Assembly (NCBI GenBank): GCA_916050055.1
Contig: CAJZJY010000020.1
Span: 1 to 11,851, forward strand
Length of the DNA stretch: 11,851 bases
Source: an uncultured Streptococcus sp.
Lineage (GTDB): Bacteria; Bacillota; Bacilli; Lactobacillales; Aerococcaceae
Direction of reading: 5' to 3'
Each line of letters begins with the position of its first letter. The stretch's first letter is position 1. Shown here one piece after another: positions 1 to 7,071 of the stretch. Below the pieces are notes generated by a model, which worked only from the letters and a program-made list of their open reading frames with translations, had not been told where the DNA came from and searched no databases. The position numbers were made by a program, and so were the translations under genes.

Positions 1-153
1 ATCGATAAAGTAAAACCAGGAATTCTAAAAACATTAGATGACAAATCAACTGGTAAAGTAAACATCTTCTTAGATGACTTAGTTGGTGCTATCGCAGCCG
101 CTGCAGCAAGCCGTCTAGCTCACAGCATTCCAGCAAAAGAAGAATTAGACTAA
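1..153 (+). CDS. 3' end of an unidentified gene (partial, C-terminal 50 residues)
   Basis: Frame 1 is open from the window edge to a TAA at 151-153 and encodes 50 residues. They include an alanine-rich stretch (AIAAAAASRLAHSIPAKEELD at the end) preceded by GKVNIFLDDLVG. The open frame, its clean end and the hairpins that follow directly support a genuine gene end. I do not recognise the family from this fragment. The short Ala-rich helix followed by a charged tail reads like the C-terminus of a soluble cytoplasmic protein. It converges on the lipoate/SirTM operon and shares the terminator region with it, so it is a separate transcription unit. The start lies outside the window. Confidence 0.7.
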   Translation: MDKVKPGILKTLDDKSTGKVNIFLDDLVGAIAAAAASRLAHSIPAKEELD

Positions 154-159
154 TCAAGC

Positions 160-191
160 AAAAAGGATGAAGCACCTCGCTTCATCCTTTT
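160..191 (-). terminator. Rho-independent terminator of the lplA operon (first of two hairpins)
   Basis: A 13-bp perfect stem (161-173 with 179-191) closes a 5-nt loop (174-178). Read on the minus strand, the stem ends in a run of five T (164-160), which suits termination of transcripts leaving lplA. The stem also starts 8 bases after the stop codon of the plus-strand gene and has four T at its plus-strand end, so it may act in both directions. Confidence 0.75.
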
Positions 192-200
192 CTAAATAGA

Positions 201-236
201 TAGAGTGATACCGTATACGGTATCACTCTATTTTTT
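201..236 (+). terminator. Perfect 30-bp palindrome followed by six T: terminator for the plus-strand gene
   Basis: Positions 201-215 are the exact reverse complement of 216-230, giving a palindrome with no spacer. Position 200 can also pair with 231. Read on the plus strand it is followed by TTTTTT (231-236), the usual form of an intrinsic terminator; the RNA loop would be the central 4 bases or so. It sits 9 bases after the lplA stop codon, between convergent genes. An operator role is possible in principle, but no promoter lies near it. Confidence 0.7.
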
Positions 237-239
237 ACT

Positions 240-1262
240 TTATTCTCCTAAAACGAGTCCCGCAAATTCTTCGGCAGTAACTGCGCCAAAGTAGTTGCTT
301 AAATCGATTCTTCTTAAGACGTCCACTAAGTCTTCTTTCACCATACGAACGCCTTTTAGTTTTCCTTCGACTTCTTGTACATTTCCTTTAGCAAAGAAAT
401 CTCCATAAATACGGCAGTTTGAAATTCTACCTTGTTCCACTTCTAAGTAACATTGAATCGTTCCACATGCAAAACGTCCATCACGGTAGTCACTATATTG
501 TGGAGACTGGCCATAATTCCATTCCCAGTTTTTATATTTAGATGCTGTGAGTTCATCGATTGCTTTCCAATCTTCTTCGGTTAATACATAACGTTTTGCT
601 TCATCAATCGAATTGATTCCTAAAATCTTACATGTGATTAAGTTTTTGAACTCATCTACCGTCACGTTTTGATACTCTGGAGCAAGATATGGACGAATAC
701 TTCCGACACGTGCACGAACCGATTGGATTCCTTTAGATTGTAATTTCTTCTTGTTTGGGTTCAAGACTTTTTCCATCGCATCATAGTCCACATCTAATAA
801 GAGCGAAAAACCACCGTATACACGACCGTTGCTAATCGTCATCGCAGCTCCGGATACTTTTTTCCCTTCAATGGTTAAGTCGTTACGCCCTGTTTGTTCT
901 ACAGCTGTTGCGCCGAGTTCATGTAGAGCTTTGATAGCTGGTTCATATGTTCTCTTGAAATCTCCAAAGATTCCATTATCTTGAATTAAATAGCATACAT
1001 TCACGGCACCAGAGTCCACATACACGGCACCACCACCTGTGTCACGACGAACAACAAGAATATTGTTTTCTTTTAAATACTCTTCGTTTACTTCGGCGAT
1101 TGTATTTTGGAATTTCCCAATTTCAACTTTAGGATCACAGTAATACGGGAATAAGATGTCATCATCCAAGAAGACATTACTTTGCACATATACTTGCATC
1201 GCAAGCGCTACTGCTCCATCTTTTACATATTTTCCATCACGGATTGGTTCGATTAAATACAT
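240..1262 (-). CDS. lplA2: Lipoate-protein ligase A, operon-associated LplA2 type
   Basis: This is a 340-residue LplA-family ligase. It activates lipoate with ATP to lipoyl-AMP and transfers it to a lysine of an acceptor protein in the cytoplasm. Visible family motifs are RRDTGGGAVYVD (residues 72-83), which forms the lipoate/adenylate pocket, and GRNDLTIEGKKVSG (125-138), where K135 fits the lysine that contacts the lipoyl-adenylate. An LplA C-terminal domain follows, so the length is complete. The ATG at 1262 follows the sirTM stop by three bases, with AAAGGAG about 8 bases upstream (inside the end of sirTM). It is the last gene of the operon and lies directly before the terminator hairpins. 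In Streptococcus pyogenes and Staphylococcus aureus the LplA2 of such operons lipoylates GcvH-L, and only after that can SirTM modify it. That this copy does so is inferred from context. Confidence 0.93.
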   Translation of the reverse strand: MYLIEPIRDGKYVKDGAVALAMQVYVQSNVFLDDDILFPYYCDPKVEIGKFQNTIAEVNEEYLKENNILVVRRDTGGGAVYVDSGAVNVCYLIQDNGIFGDFKRTYEPAIKALHELGATAVEQTGRNDLTIEGKKVSGAAMTISNGRVYGGFSLLLDVDYDAMEKVLNPNKKKLQSKGIQSVRARVGSIRPYLAPEYQNVTVDEFKNLITCKILGINSIDEAKRYVLTEEDWKAIDELTASKYKNWEWNYGQSPQYSDYRDGRFACGTIQCYLEVEQGRISNCRIYGDFFAKGNVQEVEGKLKGVRMVKEDLVDVLRRIDLSNYFGAVTAEEFAGLVLGE

Positions 1263-1265
1263 CGT

Positions 1266-2147
1266 TTATTCTCCTTTAAGCTCTTGATACGTCCCATGAA
1301 TTAATGGGGCGATGTTTTCTGACAATTGTACGGTTTGCTCTCTTAGCGCAAGAGGAATTCGATAATGTTTATGATTCATACTTACAAATAGCGCATTTGG
1401 ATTAGCTTGTACGCATTTTTGGAAAGGGGTCTTGATAAATTGTGGCGTTGTGAAGCCAACTCCGATTTCCAAAAAGAGAACCTTATCGCTTTTATGTTCT
1501 TCTAAAAACGCATCATAGCGCGACTTTTGTGCAAAGAAATCTGCTGACTCTACCATTCCTTTTTCAGCGTTACGCTTATTAATTTCAAGTGGCGCTCCGC
1601 ATTCTGGGCAGAACGGAATCAGTTCATACGGAACCTTCATGTCTTTTTGCTCGACAATCATCTTGCGAACTAAGGCATCATCGGTATACGTTTTTTGATG
1701 ACAGTGCTGGCTACATTGGAAAAGCCCATATTCGCCTTGAATATGATAAACCTTCTCTTTGTCATACCCTGCTACCCAAAACGCATTATCCGCATTCGTT
1801 GTGATAATGTGGTATGGCTTAGTTTTAAGCATTTCTAACAATTCAACATACGATTGTCCCACAGGTTGGTCCAAGTAATTGAGCACGATAAATCGACTTT
1901 GAAATGCCCAATACTCTTCCCAACTTGGAAAGTGGAACAAACTCGCTTGTAACATATCTAAAAATTGATACTTCTCAATAAAATCCTGAAAAGCGTCTTC
2001 GAATCGACTTCCAATGTAGGTGAATCCATCTGCTGCCGACATCCCAGCCCCGATACCAACCACAATAGCATCTGCTTCCTGGAATAAATCTGCCAGTAGA
2101 CTAGCTTCAGTTGTTCTTTCTTTTTGTAATGCATTCCATTTCGTCAT
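1266..2147 (-). CDS. sirTM: SirTM, class M sirtuin: protein ADP-ribosyltransferase
   Basis: This 293-residue Sir2-fold protein uses NAD+ to ADP-ribosylate lipoylated GcvH-L instead of deacylating lysines. The NAD-binding motif [12 protein letters not shown] (31-42) replaces the classical GAGIS. TTNAD (116-120) replaces TQNID, and HIQGEYG (135-141) has Gln where ordinary sirtuins have the catalytic His. This puts Asn at 118 and Gln at 137, the two residues I recall as important in S. pyogenes SirTM. Four cysteines (C145, C149, C180, C183) form the zinc site. I chose the ATG at 2147, not the possible in-frame start at 2216. It is preceded by AGGAG at a normal distance, lies one base after the macrodomain stop, and gives the expected numbering. 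The longer form would run 69 bases into the macrodomain gene. It sits between its eraser (macrodomain) and the lipoyl writer (LplA2). Confidence 0.93.
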   Translation of the reverse strand: MTKWNALQKERTTEASLLADLFQEADAIVVGIGAGMSAADGFTYIGSRFEDAFQDFIEKYQFLDMLQASLFHFPSWEEYWAFQSRFIVLNYLDQPVGQSYVELLEMLKTKPYHIITTNADNAFWVAGYDKEKVYHIQGEYGLFQCSQHCHQKTYTDDALVRKMIVEQKDMKVPYELIPFCPECGAPLEINKRNAEKGMVESADFFAQKSRYDAFLEEHKSDKVLFLEIGVGFTTPQFIKTPFQKCVQANPNALFVSMNHKHYRIPLALREQTVQLSENIAPLIHGTYQELKGE

Positions 2148-2148
2148 T

Positions 2149-2943
2149 CTAATGCTCTCCTGATAATAATTTCTGATAAATTGTTTGATCTTCTTTAGTA
2201 TATGTTGAAAAGACAACGGTCATTGTTGAAGACGTGTCCTGTAACCACTTGTTCACTGTATCCACGGCTATACGCGCAGCAGGTTCCTTTGGAAAACCAA
2301 ACTCTCCTGTAGAAATCCCACAAAAAGCAATTGAAGTTAGACCAGCTTCTTTGGCTGTATGTAGACAACTCTTGTAACAACCAGCAAGTAATTGTTCACG
2401 AAGCGGCGTTACTTTTTGCCCTGGAGGGAAAAAGGGCCCAACCGTATGAATAATGTACTTCGAAGGCAAGTTGAAAGCTGGAGTAATTTTTGCTTTTCCA
2501 ACAGGTTCCTTTTTCCCTTGTTCTTCCATTAAATGGTGGCAAAATGAGCGAAGTTCAATTCCTGAAAAAGTATGAATTGCATTATCAATACAGCGATGGT
2601 TTGGAATAAAACATCCAAGCATCTCACTATTCGCCGCATTCACAATCGCATCGACTTTCAGTTCACATAAATCACCATAATAGAGTTTGATTTGGTCGTT
2701 TGCTGTTGGAACACAATCAGCCAAAGTCTGTACTCTTGGTGAATGGTACTCTTTTAAATATTCATTCTCCAAAGCGATATATTCTGCAGGAGCCTCTTTT
2801 GGCTGTCTTACATTCACAAGGCCTCTCCAATGGGCCCTCAACTCTTCTGGAGTTTTCCCTTCAACTTCAATGCTTTCTCCTGACTCCTGCGCCAAGAGCT
2901 CAATCAATTTCTTGAGCAACTGCTCTTCTTTATGATTATTCAT
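2149..2943 (-). CDS. Zinc-dependent macrodomain ADP-ribosyl hydrolase (partner of SirTM)
   Basis: This 264-residue protein has an N-terminal helical region of about 80 residues, followed by a macrodomain. Visible motifs are [22 protein letters not shown] (in two parts, 89-95 and 96-110), with the adenine-binding Asp91 and the NAAN loop (102-105), and the phosphate loop [10 protein letters not shown] (209-218). The segment [15 protein letters not shown] (110-124) carries Cys111, His116 and Cys118, the Cys-His-Cys zinc ligands that define the Zn-macrodomain class of SirTM operons. Known members remove ADP-ribose from SirTM-modified GcvH-L, so this is the eraser. The ATG overlaps the end of gcvH-L by 8 bases (ATGAATAA), which suggests translational coupling, since its own ribosome site is weak. 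The stop is one base before sirTM. Confidence 0.93.
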   Translation of the reverse strand: MNNHKEEQLLKKLIELLAQESGESIEVEGKTPEELRAHWRGLVNVRQPKEAPAEYIALENEYLKEYHSPRVQTLADCVPTANDQIKLYYGDLCELKVDAIVNAANSEMLGCFIPNHRCIDNAIHTFSGIELRSFCHHLMEEQGKKEPVGKAKITPAFNLPSKYIIHTVGPFFPPGQKVTPLREQLLAGCYKSCLHTAKEAGLTSIAFCGISTGEFGFPKEPAARIAVDTVNKWLQDTSSTMTVVFSTYTKEDQTIYQKLLSGEH

Positions 2944-3268
2944 CTTCTAATGCCAAGAATGCTGCTACTTCAACATCCGTTAATGTCACTAACCAGTGTT
3001 CTTCTGGTTTCTCAGAGTTTAATAATTTAGGTTCATCTGTTGCCGCTAAGTTTCTAGCTACGACTTTTCCTGCAAGTGGTGTCACAATCGACATCACTGT
3101 TTTACTTGCTTCTAAACTTAAGATTTCGTCTTCAGCTTCTAATTGGTCGTCCATGTTAAATTGAACGAATCCAATGGTACCGACATCATCTTGTAGTTCT
3201 GGAGTCATACGAATCGTGTAGTTTTCTCCTTCTTTATCAATCCATAAAAAGTTAGCAAATTTTCTCAT
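2936..3268 (-). CDS. gcvH-L: GcvH-L: GcvH-like lipoyl carrier protein
   Basis: This small 110-residue protein has a single lipoyl domain related to the glycine cleavage H protein. The lipoylation site is Lys56 in LEASKTVMS, followed by the hairpin segment [12 protein letters not shown]. An Asp-Asp pair (27-28) in [12 protein letters not shown] covers the position (Asp27) reported as the ADP-ribose acceptor in S. aureus GcvH-L. No P, T or L protein of the glycine cleavage system is present in the window, which fits a dedicated carrier and not a glycine cleavage subunit. I chose the ATG at 3268, which has AAGGAG nine bases upstream and lies one base after the preceding stop. An in-frame ATG at 3298 would add ten residues inside the upstream gene and would lose this ribosome site. 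Confidence 0.93.
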   Translation of the reverse strand: MRKFANFLWIDKEGENYTIRMTPELQDDVGTIGFVQFNMDDQLEAEDEILSLEASKTVMSIVTPLAGKVVARNLAATDEPKLLNSEKPEEHWLVTLTDVEVAAFLALEDE

Positions 3269-3269
3269 T

Positions 3270-4262
3270 TTATTGTTCTCCTTTATATAATTCAGCAAGT
3301 AATTCTACTGAACGTTTTCTTTTTTCAATGGAACCGACGAGTGGGATAAATAAAAGCTCGTCAGGATTGGAGACAGCTCTTAGCGCCTCCATTTGCTCAT
3401 AAACTTCACGTGGATTTCCCACGATGAGTCGACTGCGGTTGCTTTCAATCTTCTCTTGGTCACGCTGTGTTAGTTTATATTCTTCCACATCTTTTTGTGT
3501 TGGGAAGGTATGGAACTCTGAAAAATCCTGTTTTCCAAGCATCCATAAATCTAATGGTTTCGCCATCTCTTCGGCTTCTTCTCTCGTATCTGCAATAACT
3601 ACAAATACTGCTAGTACAAAGTTACTTGGCTTGCTATGAGGTCCTGGTTTAAAGGTGCTACGATATTTCTCAGAAAGACTTTTCGCCAACTCGACAGGAT
3701 CTTGAGGAATATACGGAAATACACCATATACAAAGCTCAAACCAAGAGTTGCCGCGGACTCAATCGACTGACCGCCCATTCCAAGAAGGAACTGTTCTGG
3801 TACAGTCGTCGTTTCTGGAACGACCACGCCTTTATGACGCGCTTCATTCAAATAGTTCTGCAATTTTTCTAACCACAGCGCGTATTGCTCTTTCGAATAA
3901 AGCGACTGCAAATGACGACCTACAAGAGGTGTTCCTGGGGAATTGCCAAGCCCAATATCCACACGCCCTGGGAATAATCCTTCTAGGATTGACATGATTT
4001 CGGCCACCTTATACGGCGAATAATGAAGACCCATGATACCACCAGAACCAATATGGATGTTCTTCGTATGGCTAGCAAGATAAGGAATCACCACTTCTGG
4101 AGCACTAATCGATAGTGCCGGCACATTATGATGTTCACTCACCCAGAAACGATGGAATCCCAGTTCGTCTGCTAATTGCGCTAACTCCAGCGTTTCACGA
4201 ACAGCCTCTGCGCTCGTTTTTCCTTCATCTACGAGACCATAATCTAACAGACTAATTTTCAT
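3270..4262 (-). CDS. Luciferase-like (LLM class, MsnO8-type) flavin-dependent oxidoreductase
   Basis: This is a 330-residue TIM-barrel flavoprotein of the bacterial luciferase-like family. Recognisable segments are the N-terminal strand [14 protein letters not shown], then [29 protein letters not shown] and [16 protein letters not shown], all typical of the MsnO8-like subgroup that binds FMN. Substrate and product are unknown. Such a protein is a known companion in extended SirTM operons, where a redox role has been proposed. I placed the start at ATG 4262, which has a GGGGAG ribosome site about 8 bases upstream and starts exactly at the conserved first strand. An upstream ATG at 4337 would add 25 charged residues inside the preceding gene. 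The gene overlaps the OYE-like gene by 11 bases and ends one base before gcvH-L, whose ribosome site lies in its last codons. Confidence 0.88.
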   Translation of the reverse strand: MKISLLDYGLVDEGKTSAEAVRETLELAQLADELGFHRFWVSEHHNVPALSISAPEVVIPYLASHTKNIHIGSGGIMGLHYSPYKVAEIMSILEGLFPGRVDIGLGNSPGTPLVGRHLQSLYSKEQYALWLEKLQNYLNEARHKGVVVPETTTVPEQFLLGMGGQSIESAATLGLSFVYGVFPYIPQDPVELAKSLSEKYRSTFKPGPHSKPSNFVLAVFVVIADTREEAEEMAKPLDLWMLGKQDFSEFHTFPTQKDVEEYKLTQRDQEKIESNRSRLIVGNPREVYEQMEALRAVSNPDELLFIPLVGSIEKRKRSVELLAELYKGEQ

Positions 4263-5460
4263 CCGTCTCTCTCCCCTCGTAGTTGGCTTCGAGTCCTCTG
4301 AAGAAATCTCGTGCTTCTTTTTCAAGCGACTCTCCAAAATCCATTAAAGGAACGATATCTTTAAAGGCTGCCTTTGGAATTGCTAAGGCTTCAAGCGCTT
4401 CTGGTTTAATCGTTAATTGAATATCTGATTCATTTCTTTCTTGAATCTTCACAGCAAATTCTGGATCCGTGATAAATGGTGTTGAAAGACCCACTAAATC
4501 TGCATTTTCTAATGCTTCGAGGGCTTTTTCTTTAGAATTAATGCCACCTGAAGCAATCACTGCGACACGTCCTCTCAAGCGGTCATAGACCACCTTATTA
4601 ACGAGTTCACCTTGATGTGGTCCTTTGGCACGAACTTTATTTCTAAAGACATCATGTCCCCAGCTTGCAATGGCTAAGTAGTCAATGTTTACTTTTTTAA
4701 GCGCGTCTTCGAAGAACTCTAGGAACTCATCAACAGTGTATCCAATTTGGTTTCCACGCGTTTCCTCAGGAGTCGCACGGAATCCTAAAATAAAATCATC
4801 AGAGGCATATTCATCAATCACTTCTTGAACCGCCAATAAGACTTCCATCCCGATTCTCGAACGGTCTTCTAATGTCTTACAGCCATATTCATCTGTACGC
4901 TCGTTTGAGAACGTTGAGAAGAAGGTTTGGATAAGTAATCGCTGTGCCGATGAAATTTCTAGCCCGTCGAATCCAGACTGGATGGCGATTTGTGCAGCAC
5001 GGCGATAATCTTCGATAATGCCATGAATTTCTTCTACGGTTAATTCTTTCACTTCATGTGGGAACGGCGATTGCAATGTCATCGCACTTGGACCATACAC
5101 ATAGCGGTCACGGTTTAAGGCATGACTTGCAAAACGTCCGGCATGCGTTAATTGTAAGATGGCTTTTGCGCCACCTGATTTCATCGATTTGGCTAATTTC
5201 GTTAAGCCTTCGATATCGTCTAGAGAAGTCGCACTAAATCCATACTCGAATAGCTGTCCATGCTTGTTCACGTAAGCCGCCCCTGTAATTTGAAGGGCCG
5301 CAGCATGTGCACGACGTTCGGCGTATTTTAAATCATCTTCTGTAATATGACCTTCTTTCGTTGAAGAGTTCGTCACCATTGGAGAAAGCACAAATCGATT
5401 GTCCAATGTGACTCCTTTTTTTAATTCGAAAGGCTTAAATAAAGCTTCTGTTTCTAACAC
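4252..5460 (-). CDS. Old Yellow Enzyme-like NADH:flavin oxidoreductase with altered active site
   Basis: This is an FMN-binding TIM-barrel protein of the OYE family, about 402 residues from the start chosen here. Family landmarks are LFKPFELKKGVTLDNRFVLSPM at the N-terminus, LQLTHAGR (FMN contact), SNERTDEYG and VAVIASGGI near the C-terminal phosphate site. In the strand that normally reads EIHAAHGYL (B. subtilis YqjM), this protein reads EISSAQRLL (codons around 4939-4959). The two substrate-binding histidines are therefore Ser and Gln, and the tyrosine is Leu. I expect flavin binding, but not the usual enone reduction. The only in-frame ATG (5517) has no ribosome site and overlaps the amidase by 43 bases. 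The GTG at 5460 lies 14 bases after the amidase stop, behind a purine-rich AAAGAAGTGA, and starts just before the conserved domain. I prefer GTG, with moderate certainty. Confidence 0.85.
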   Translation of the reverse strand: MLETEALFKPFELKKGVTLDNRFVLSPMVTNSSTKEGHITEDDLKYAERRAHAAALQITGAAYVNKHGQLFEYGFSATSLDDIEGLTKLAKSMKSGGAKAILQLTHAGRFASHALNRDRYVYGPSAMTLQSPFPHEVKELTVEEIHGIIEDYRRAAQIAIQSGFDGLEISSAQRLLIQTFFSTFSNERTDEYGCKTLEDRSRIGMEVLLAVQEVIDEYASDDFILGFRATPEETRGNQIGYTVDEFLEFFEDALKKVNIDYLAIASWGHDVFRNKVRAKGPHQGELVNKVVYDRLRGRVAVIASGGINSKEKALEALENADLVGLSTPFITDPEFAVKIQERNESDIQLTIKPEALEALAIPKAAFKDIVPLMDFGESLEKEARDFFRGLEANYEGRETDEN

Positions 5461-5474
5461 ACTTTCACTTCTTT

Positions 5475-6929
5475 CTACTGTTTTGTTACTTGTAATAATT
5501 GTTCTTGTTCGAGCCATTCTGCGATTTGTAGGAGCAGGTCTTCTCTTCCTTTGGCTGCAGCGAGTTGTACTCCAATCGGAAGTCCGTCTTTTGTATAGTG
5601 AACTGGCAGGCTAATGGCCGGTTGACCAGTAATATTAAATCGCTGCGTAAACGGCGTATCGGCTACGCTCTCCTCGAACATTTCCCAGAGTAATTGTTGT
5701 TTCTGGTCTTTTGTAAAGTCATCAATACGACTGAGTTTGGATTGTAAATCCGCAGATAATTCATACGCAACAAGACTCGGTGCGGCCTGTGCAACCGTTG
5801 GCAATAATAGCACATCATACTGCTTGTGTAACTGTGCCATCTGCTCGGCATAAATATCCCAACTTGAAGCCACTTTAGAGTACTCCATTCCGGAAATATC
5901 CATGCCACTACGATAAATCGCCCATGTCATTAGTTCCATATCGTCACGAGTTACTGGACTCTGTAGTTGGCGTTCAATATTTTGGAACATCAACGCTGTC
6001 TCCACTGCACTAATAATATAAAATCCTTTTTGCAGCGCGACACCATCTACTGGATCCTTTTGAAGAAGCGTTAGAGAGTGCCCATGATTTTCAAAGAAAC
6101 GGGCAATCTTCATCACAGCATCCACCGCATCCTTAGAGACCGCTTCACCCACTGGTGACTGTAACAACACTGCCACTCTTAATGGTTTTATTTTTTCTGT
6201 TTTATAAAGCTGTTCGTAACTCAGTTTCGGTAATGGAAATGGACTTTCCATCTGGCACTCTTGCATATGGAATAATAAGTTCCTTGTATCTTGGACGGTT
6301 TTTGTCAGCGCAAAATGAACAGTTGCGCCATTCCATCCACGATAAGAACCTGGCCCGACAATCACACGACCTCTAGAAGGTTTCAGTCCAATCAATCCAT
6401 TATGACTAGCCGGAATTCGAATCGATCCACCACCATCACTTGCTGCTGCAATTGGTGAAATTCCGCTTGCTACAATAGCTGCAGCACCACCACTAGACCC
6501 TCCTGCATTTCTCTCAGGACTCACCGCATTTCGAACGGGACCATGGAGAGTGGCGTCACTTACTGTCTTGAATCCAAATTCCGGAGTATTTGTACGTCCC
6601 ATAATGATAAAACCGAGTTCTTCTAAACGTTTGACAAAGTTATCAGTCTGAGTACTTTTTATATCCTTAAATAAACGTGAGCCATATGTACAGACGCTCC
6701 CTTTTTGCTCCTGCCCTAAGTCTTTTAAAAAAATAGGTACTCCCGCAAAGGGTTGATTGGTCAGCTCAAAGTGTTTCGCCTTTTCGAGTGCTTCTTCATA
6801 TTGCTCATAAACAATAGCATTAAGAGAAGGATTCAGTGACTGCGCGCGTTGAATCGTTTTTGTCACTAATTCTACAGGACTCACTTTTTTCAAGCGGACG
6901 GCTTGAGCCATACTTGTTGCATCCATCAC
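5475..6929 (-). CDS. Amidase-signature family hydrolase (Ser-Ser-Lys amidase)
   Basis: This is a 484-residue cytoplasmic hydrolase of the amidase-signature family, and no signal peptide is visible. The full catalytic triad is present. Lys69 lies in PIFLKDLG, the cis-Ser is Ser145 in NAGGSSGGAAA, and the nucleophile is Ser169 in DGGGSIRIP, 24 residues later as in other family members. Length is normal for single-domain amidases. It resembles GatA in motif but stands apart from gatC and gatB, so a tRNA amidotransferase role is unlikely. It is the first gene of the SirTM operon and follows a clear promoter. The substrate is unknown. Enterococcus faecalis lipoamidase belongs to this same family, so activity on a lipoyl amide is a reasonable hypothesis. 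The start is either GTG 6929 or the next codon, ATG 6926; both follow AAAGGAAAG by roughly 10-13 bases. Confidence 0.88.
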   Translation of the reverse strand: MMDATSMAQAVRLKKVSPVELVTKTIQRAQSLNPSLNAIVYEQYEEALEKAKHFELTNQPFAGVPIFLKDLGQEQKGSVCTYGSRLFKDIKSTQTDNFVKRLEELGFIIMGRTNTPEFGFKTVSDATLHGPVRNAVSPERNAGGSSGGAAAIVASGISPIAAASDGGGSIRIPASHNGLIGLKPSRGRVIVGPGSYRGWNGATVHFALTKTVQDTRNLLFHMQECQMESPFPLPKLSYEQLYKTEKIKPLRVAVLLQSPVGEAVSKDAVDAVMKIARFFENHGHSLTLLQKDPVDGVALQKGFYIISAVETALMFQNIERQLQSPVTRDDMELMTWAIYRSGMDISGMEYSKVASSWDIYAEQMAQLHKQYDVLLLPTVAQAAPSLVAYELSADLQSKLSRIDDFTKDQKQQLLWEMFEESVADTPFTQRFNITGQPAISLPVHYTKDGLPIGVQLAAAKGREDLLLQIAEWLEQEQLLQVTKQ

Positions 6930-6961
6930 TTCATCACTTTCCTTTCTCTAATCAACAGGTC

Positions 6962-6991
6962 ATTATACCCACTAAACACCCTCAATTACAA
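6962..6991 (-). promoter_or_regulatory. Sigma-A-type promoter of the seven-gene operon
   Basis: On the minus strand a perfect TATAAT (-10, at 6967-6962) is preceded, with an 18-base spacer, by TTGTAA (-35, at 6991-6986, four of six consensus bases). Transcription would start near 6955, about 25 bases before the amidase start codon. It lies just downstream of the terminator of the yfhO unit, so the operon can be transcribed independently. No other convincing promoter is seen within the operon. Confidence 0.75.
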
Positions 6992-7013
6992 AAGTACGGC
7001 CTGTAAAAACACG

Positions 7014-7053
7014 AAAAAAAATAATCTCTAAAATCATCACGATTTCAGAGACT
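7014..7053 (-). terminator. Rho-independent terminator of the yfhO unit
   Basis: On the minus strand a 13-bp stem (7053-7041 with 7035-7023, containing two G-U pairs) closes a 5-nt loop and is followed by eight consecutive T (7021-7014). It begins about 18 bases after the stop codon of the downstream yfhO gene and separates it from the promoter of the amidase-led operon. Confidence 0.9.
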
Positions 7054-7071
7054 ATTTTAATGACAATCTAT

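Noticed and set aside
1589..1804. Plus-strand open frame opposite sirTM
   Set aside because: It is antisense to the zinc-finger part of a well-supported gene, with no start signal.
2148..2216. N-terminal extension of SirTM to an ATG at 2216
   Set aside because: It is fully contained in the macrodomain gene; the ATG at 2147 has a good ribosome site and gives family-consistent length.
4263..4337. N-terminal extension of the luciferase-like protein to an ATG at 4337
   Set aside because: It is charged sequence overlapping the OYE-like gene; the ATG at 4262 has a strong ribosome site and matches the family N-terminus.
5663..5908. 81-codon minus-strand open frame within the amidase
   Set aside because: It is out of frame with an intact amidase and has no family features.
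6955..7004. ACAGG/CCTGT arms flanking the operon promoter as a possible operator
   Set aside because: The arms are only 5 bases (6955-6959 and 7000-7004) and 40 bases apart, which is well within chance.
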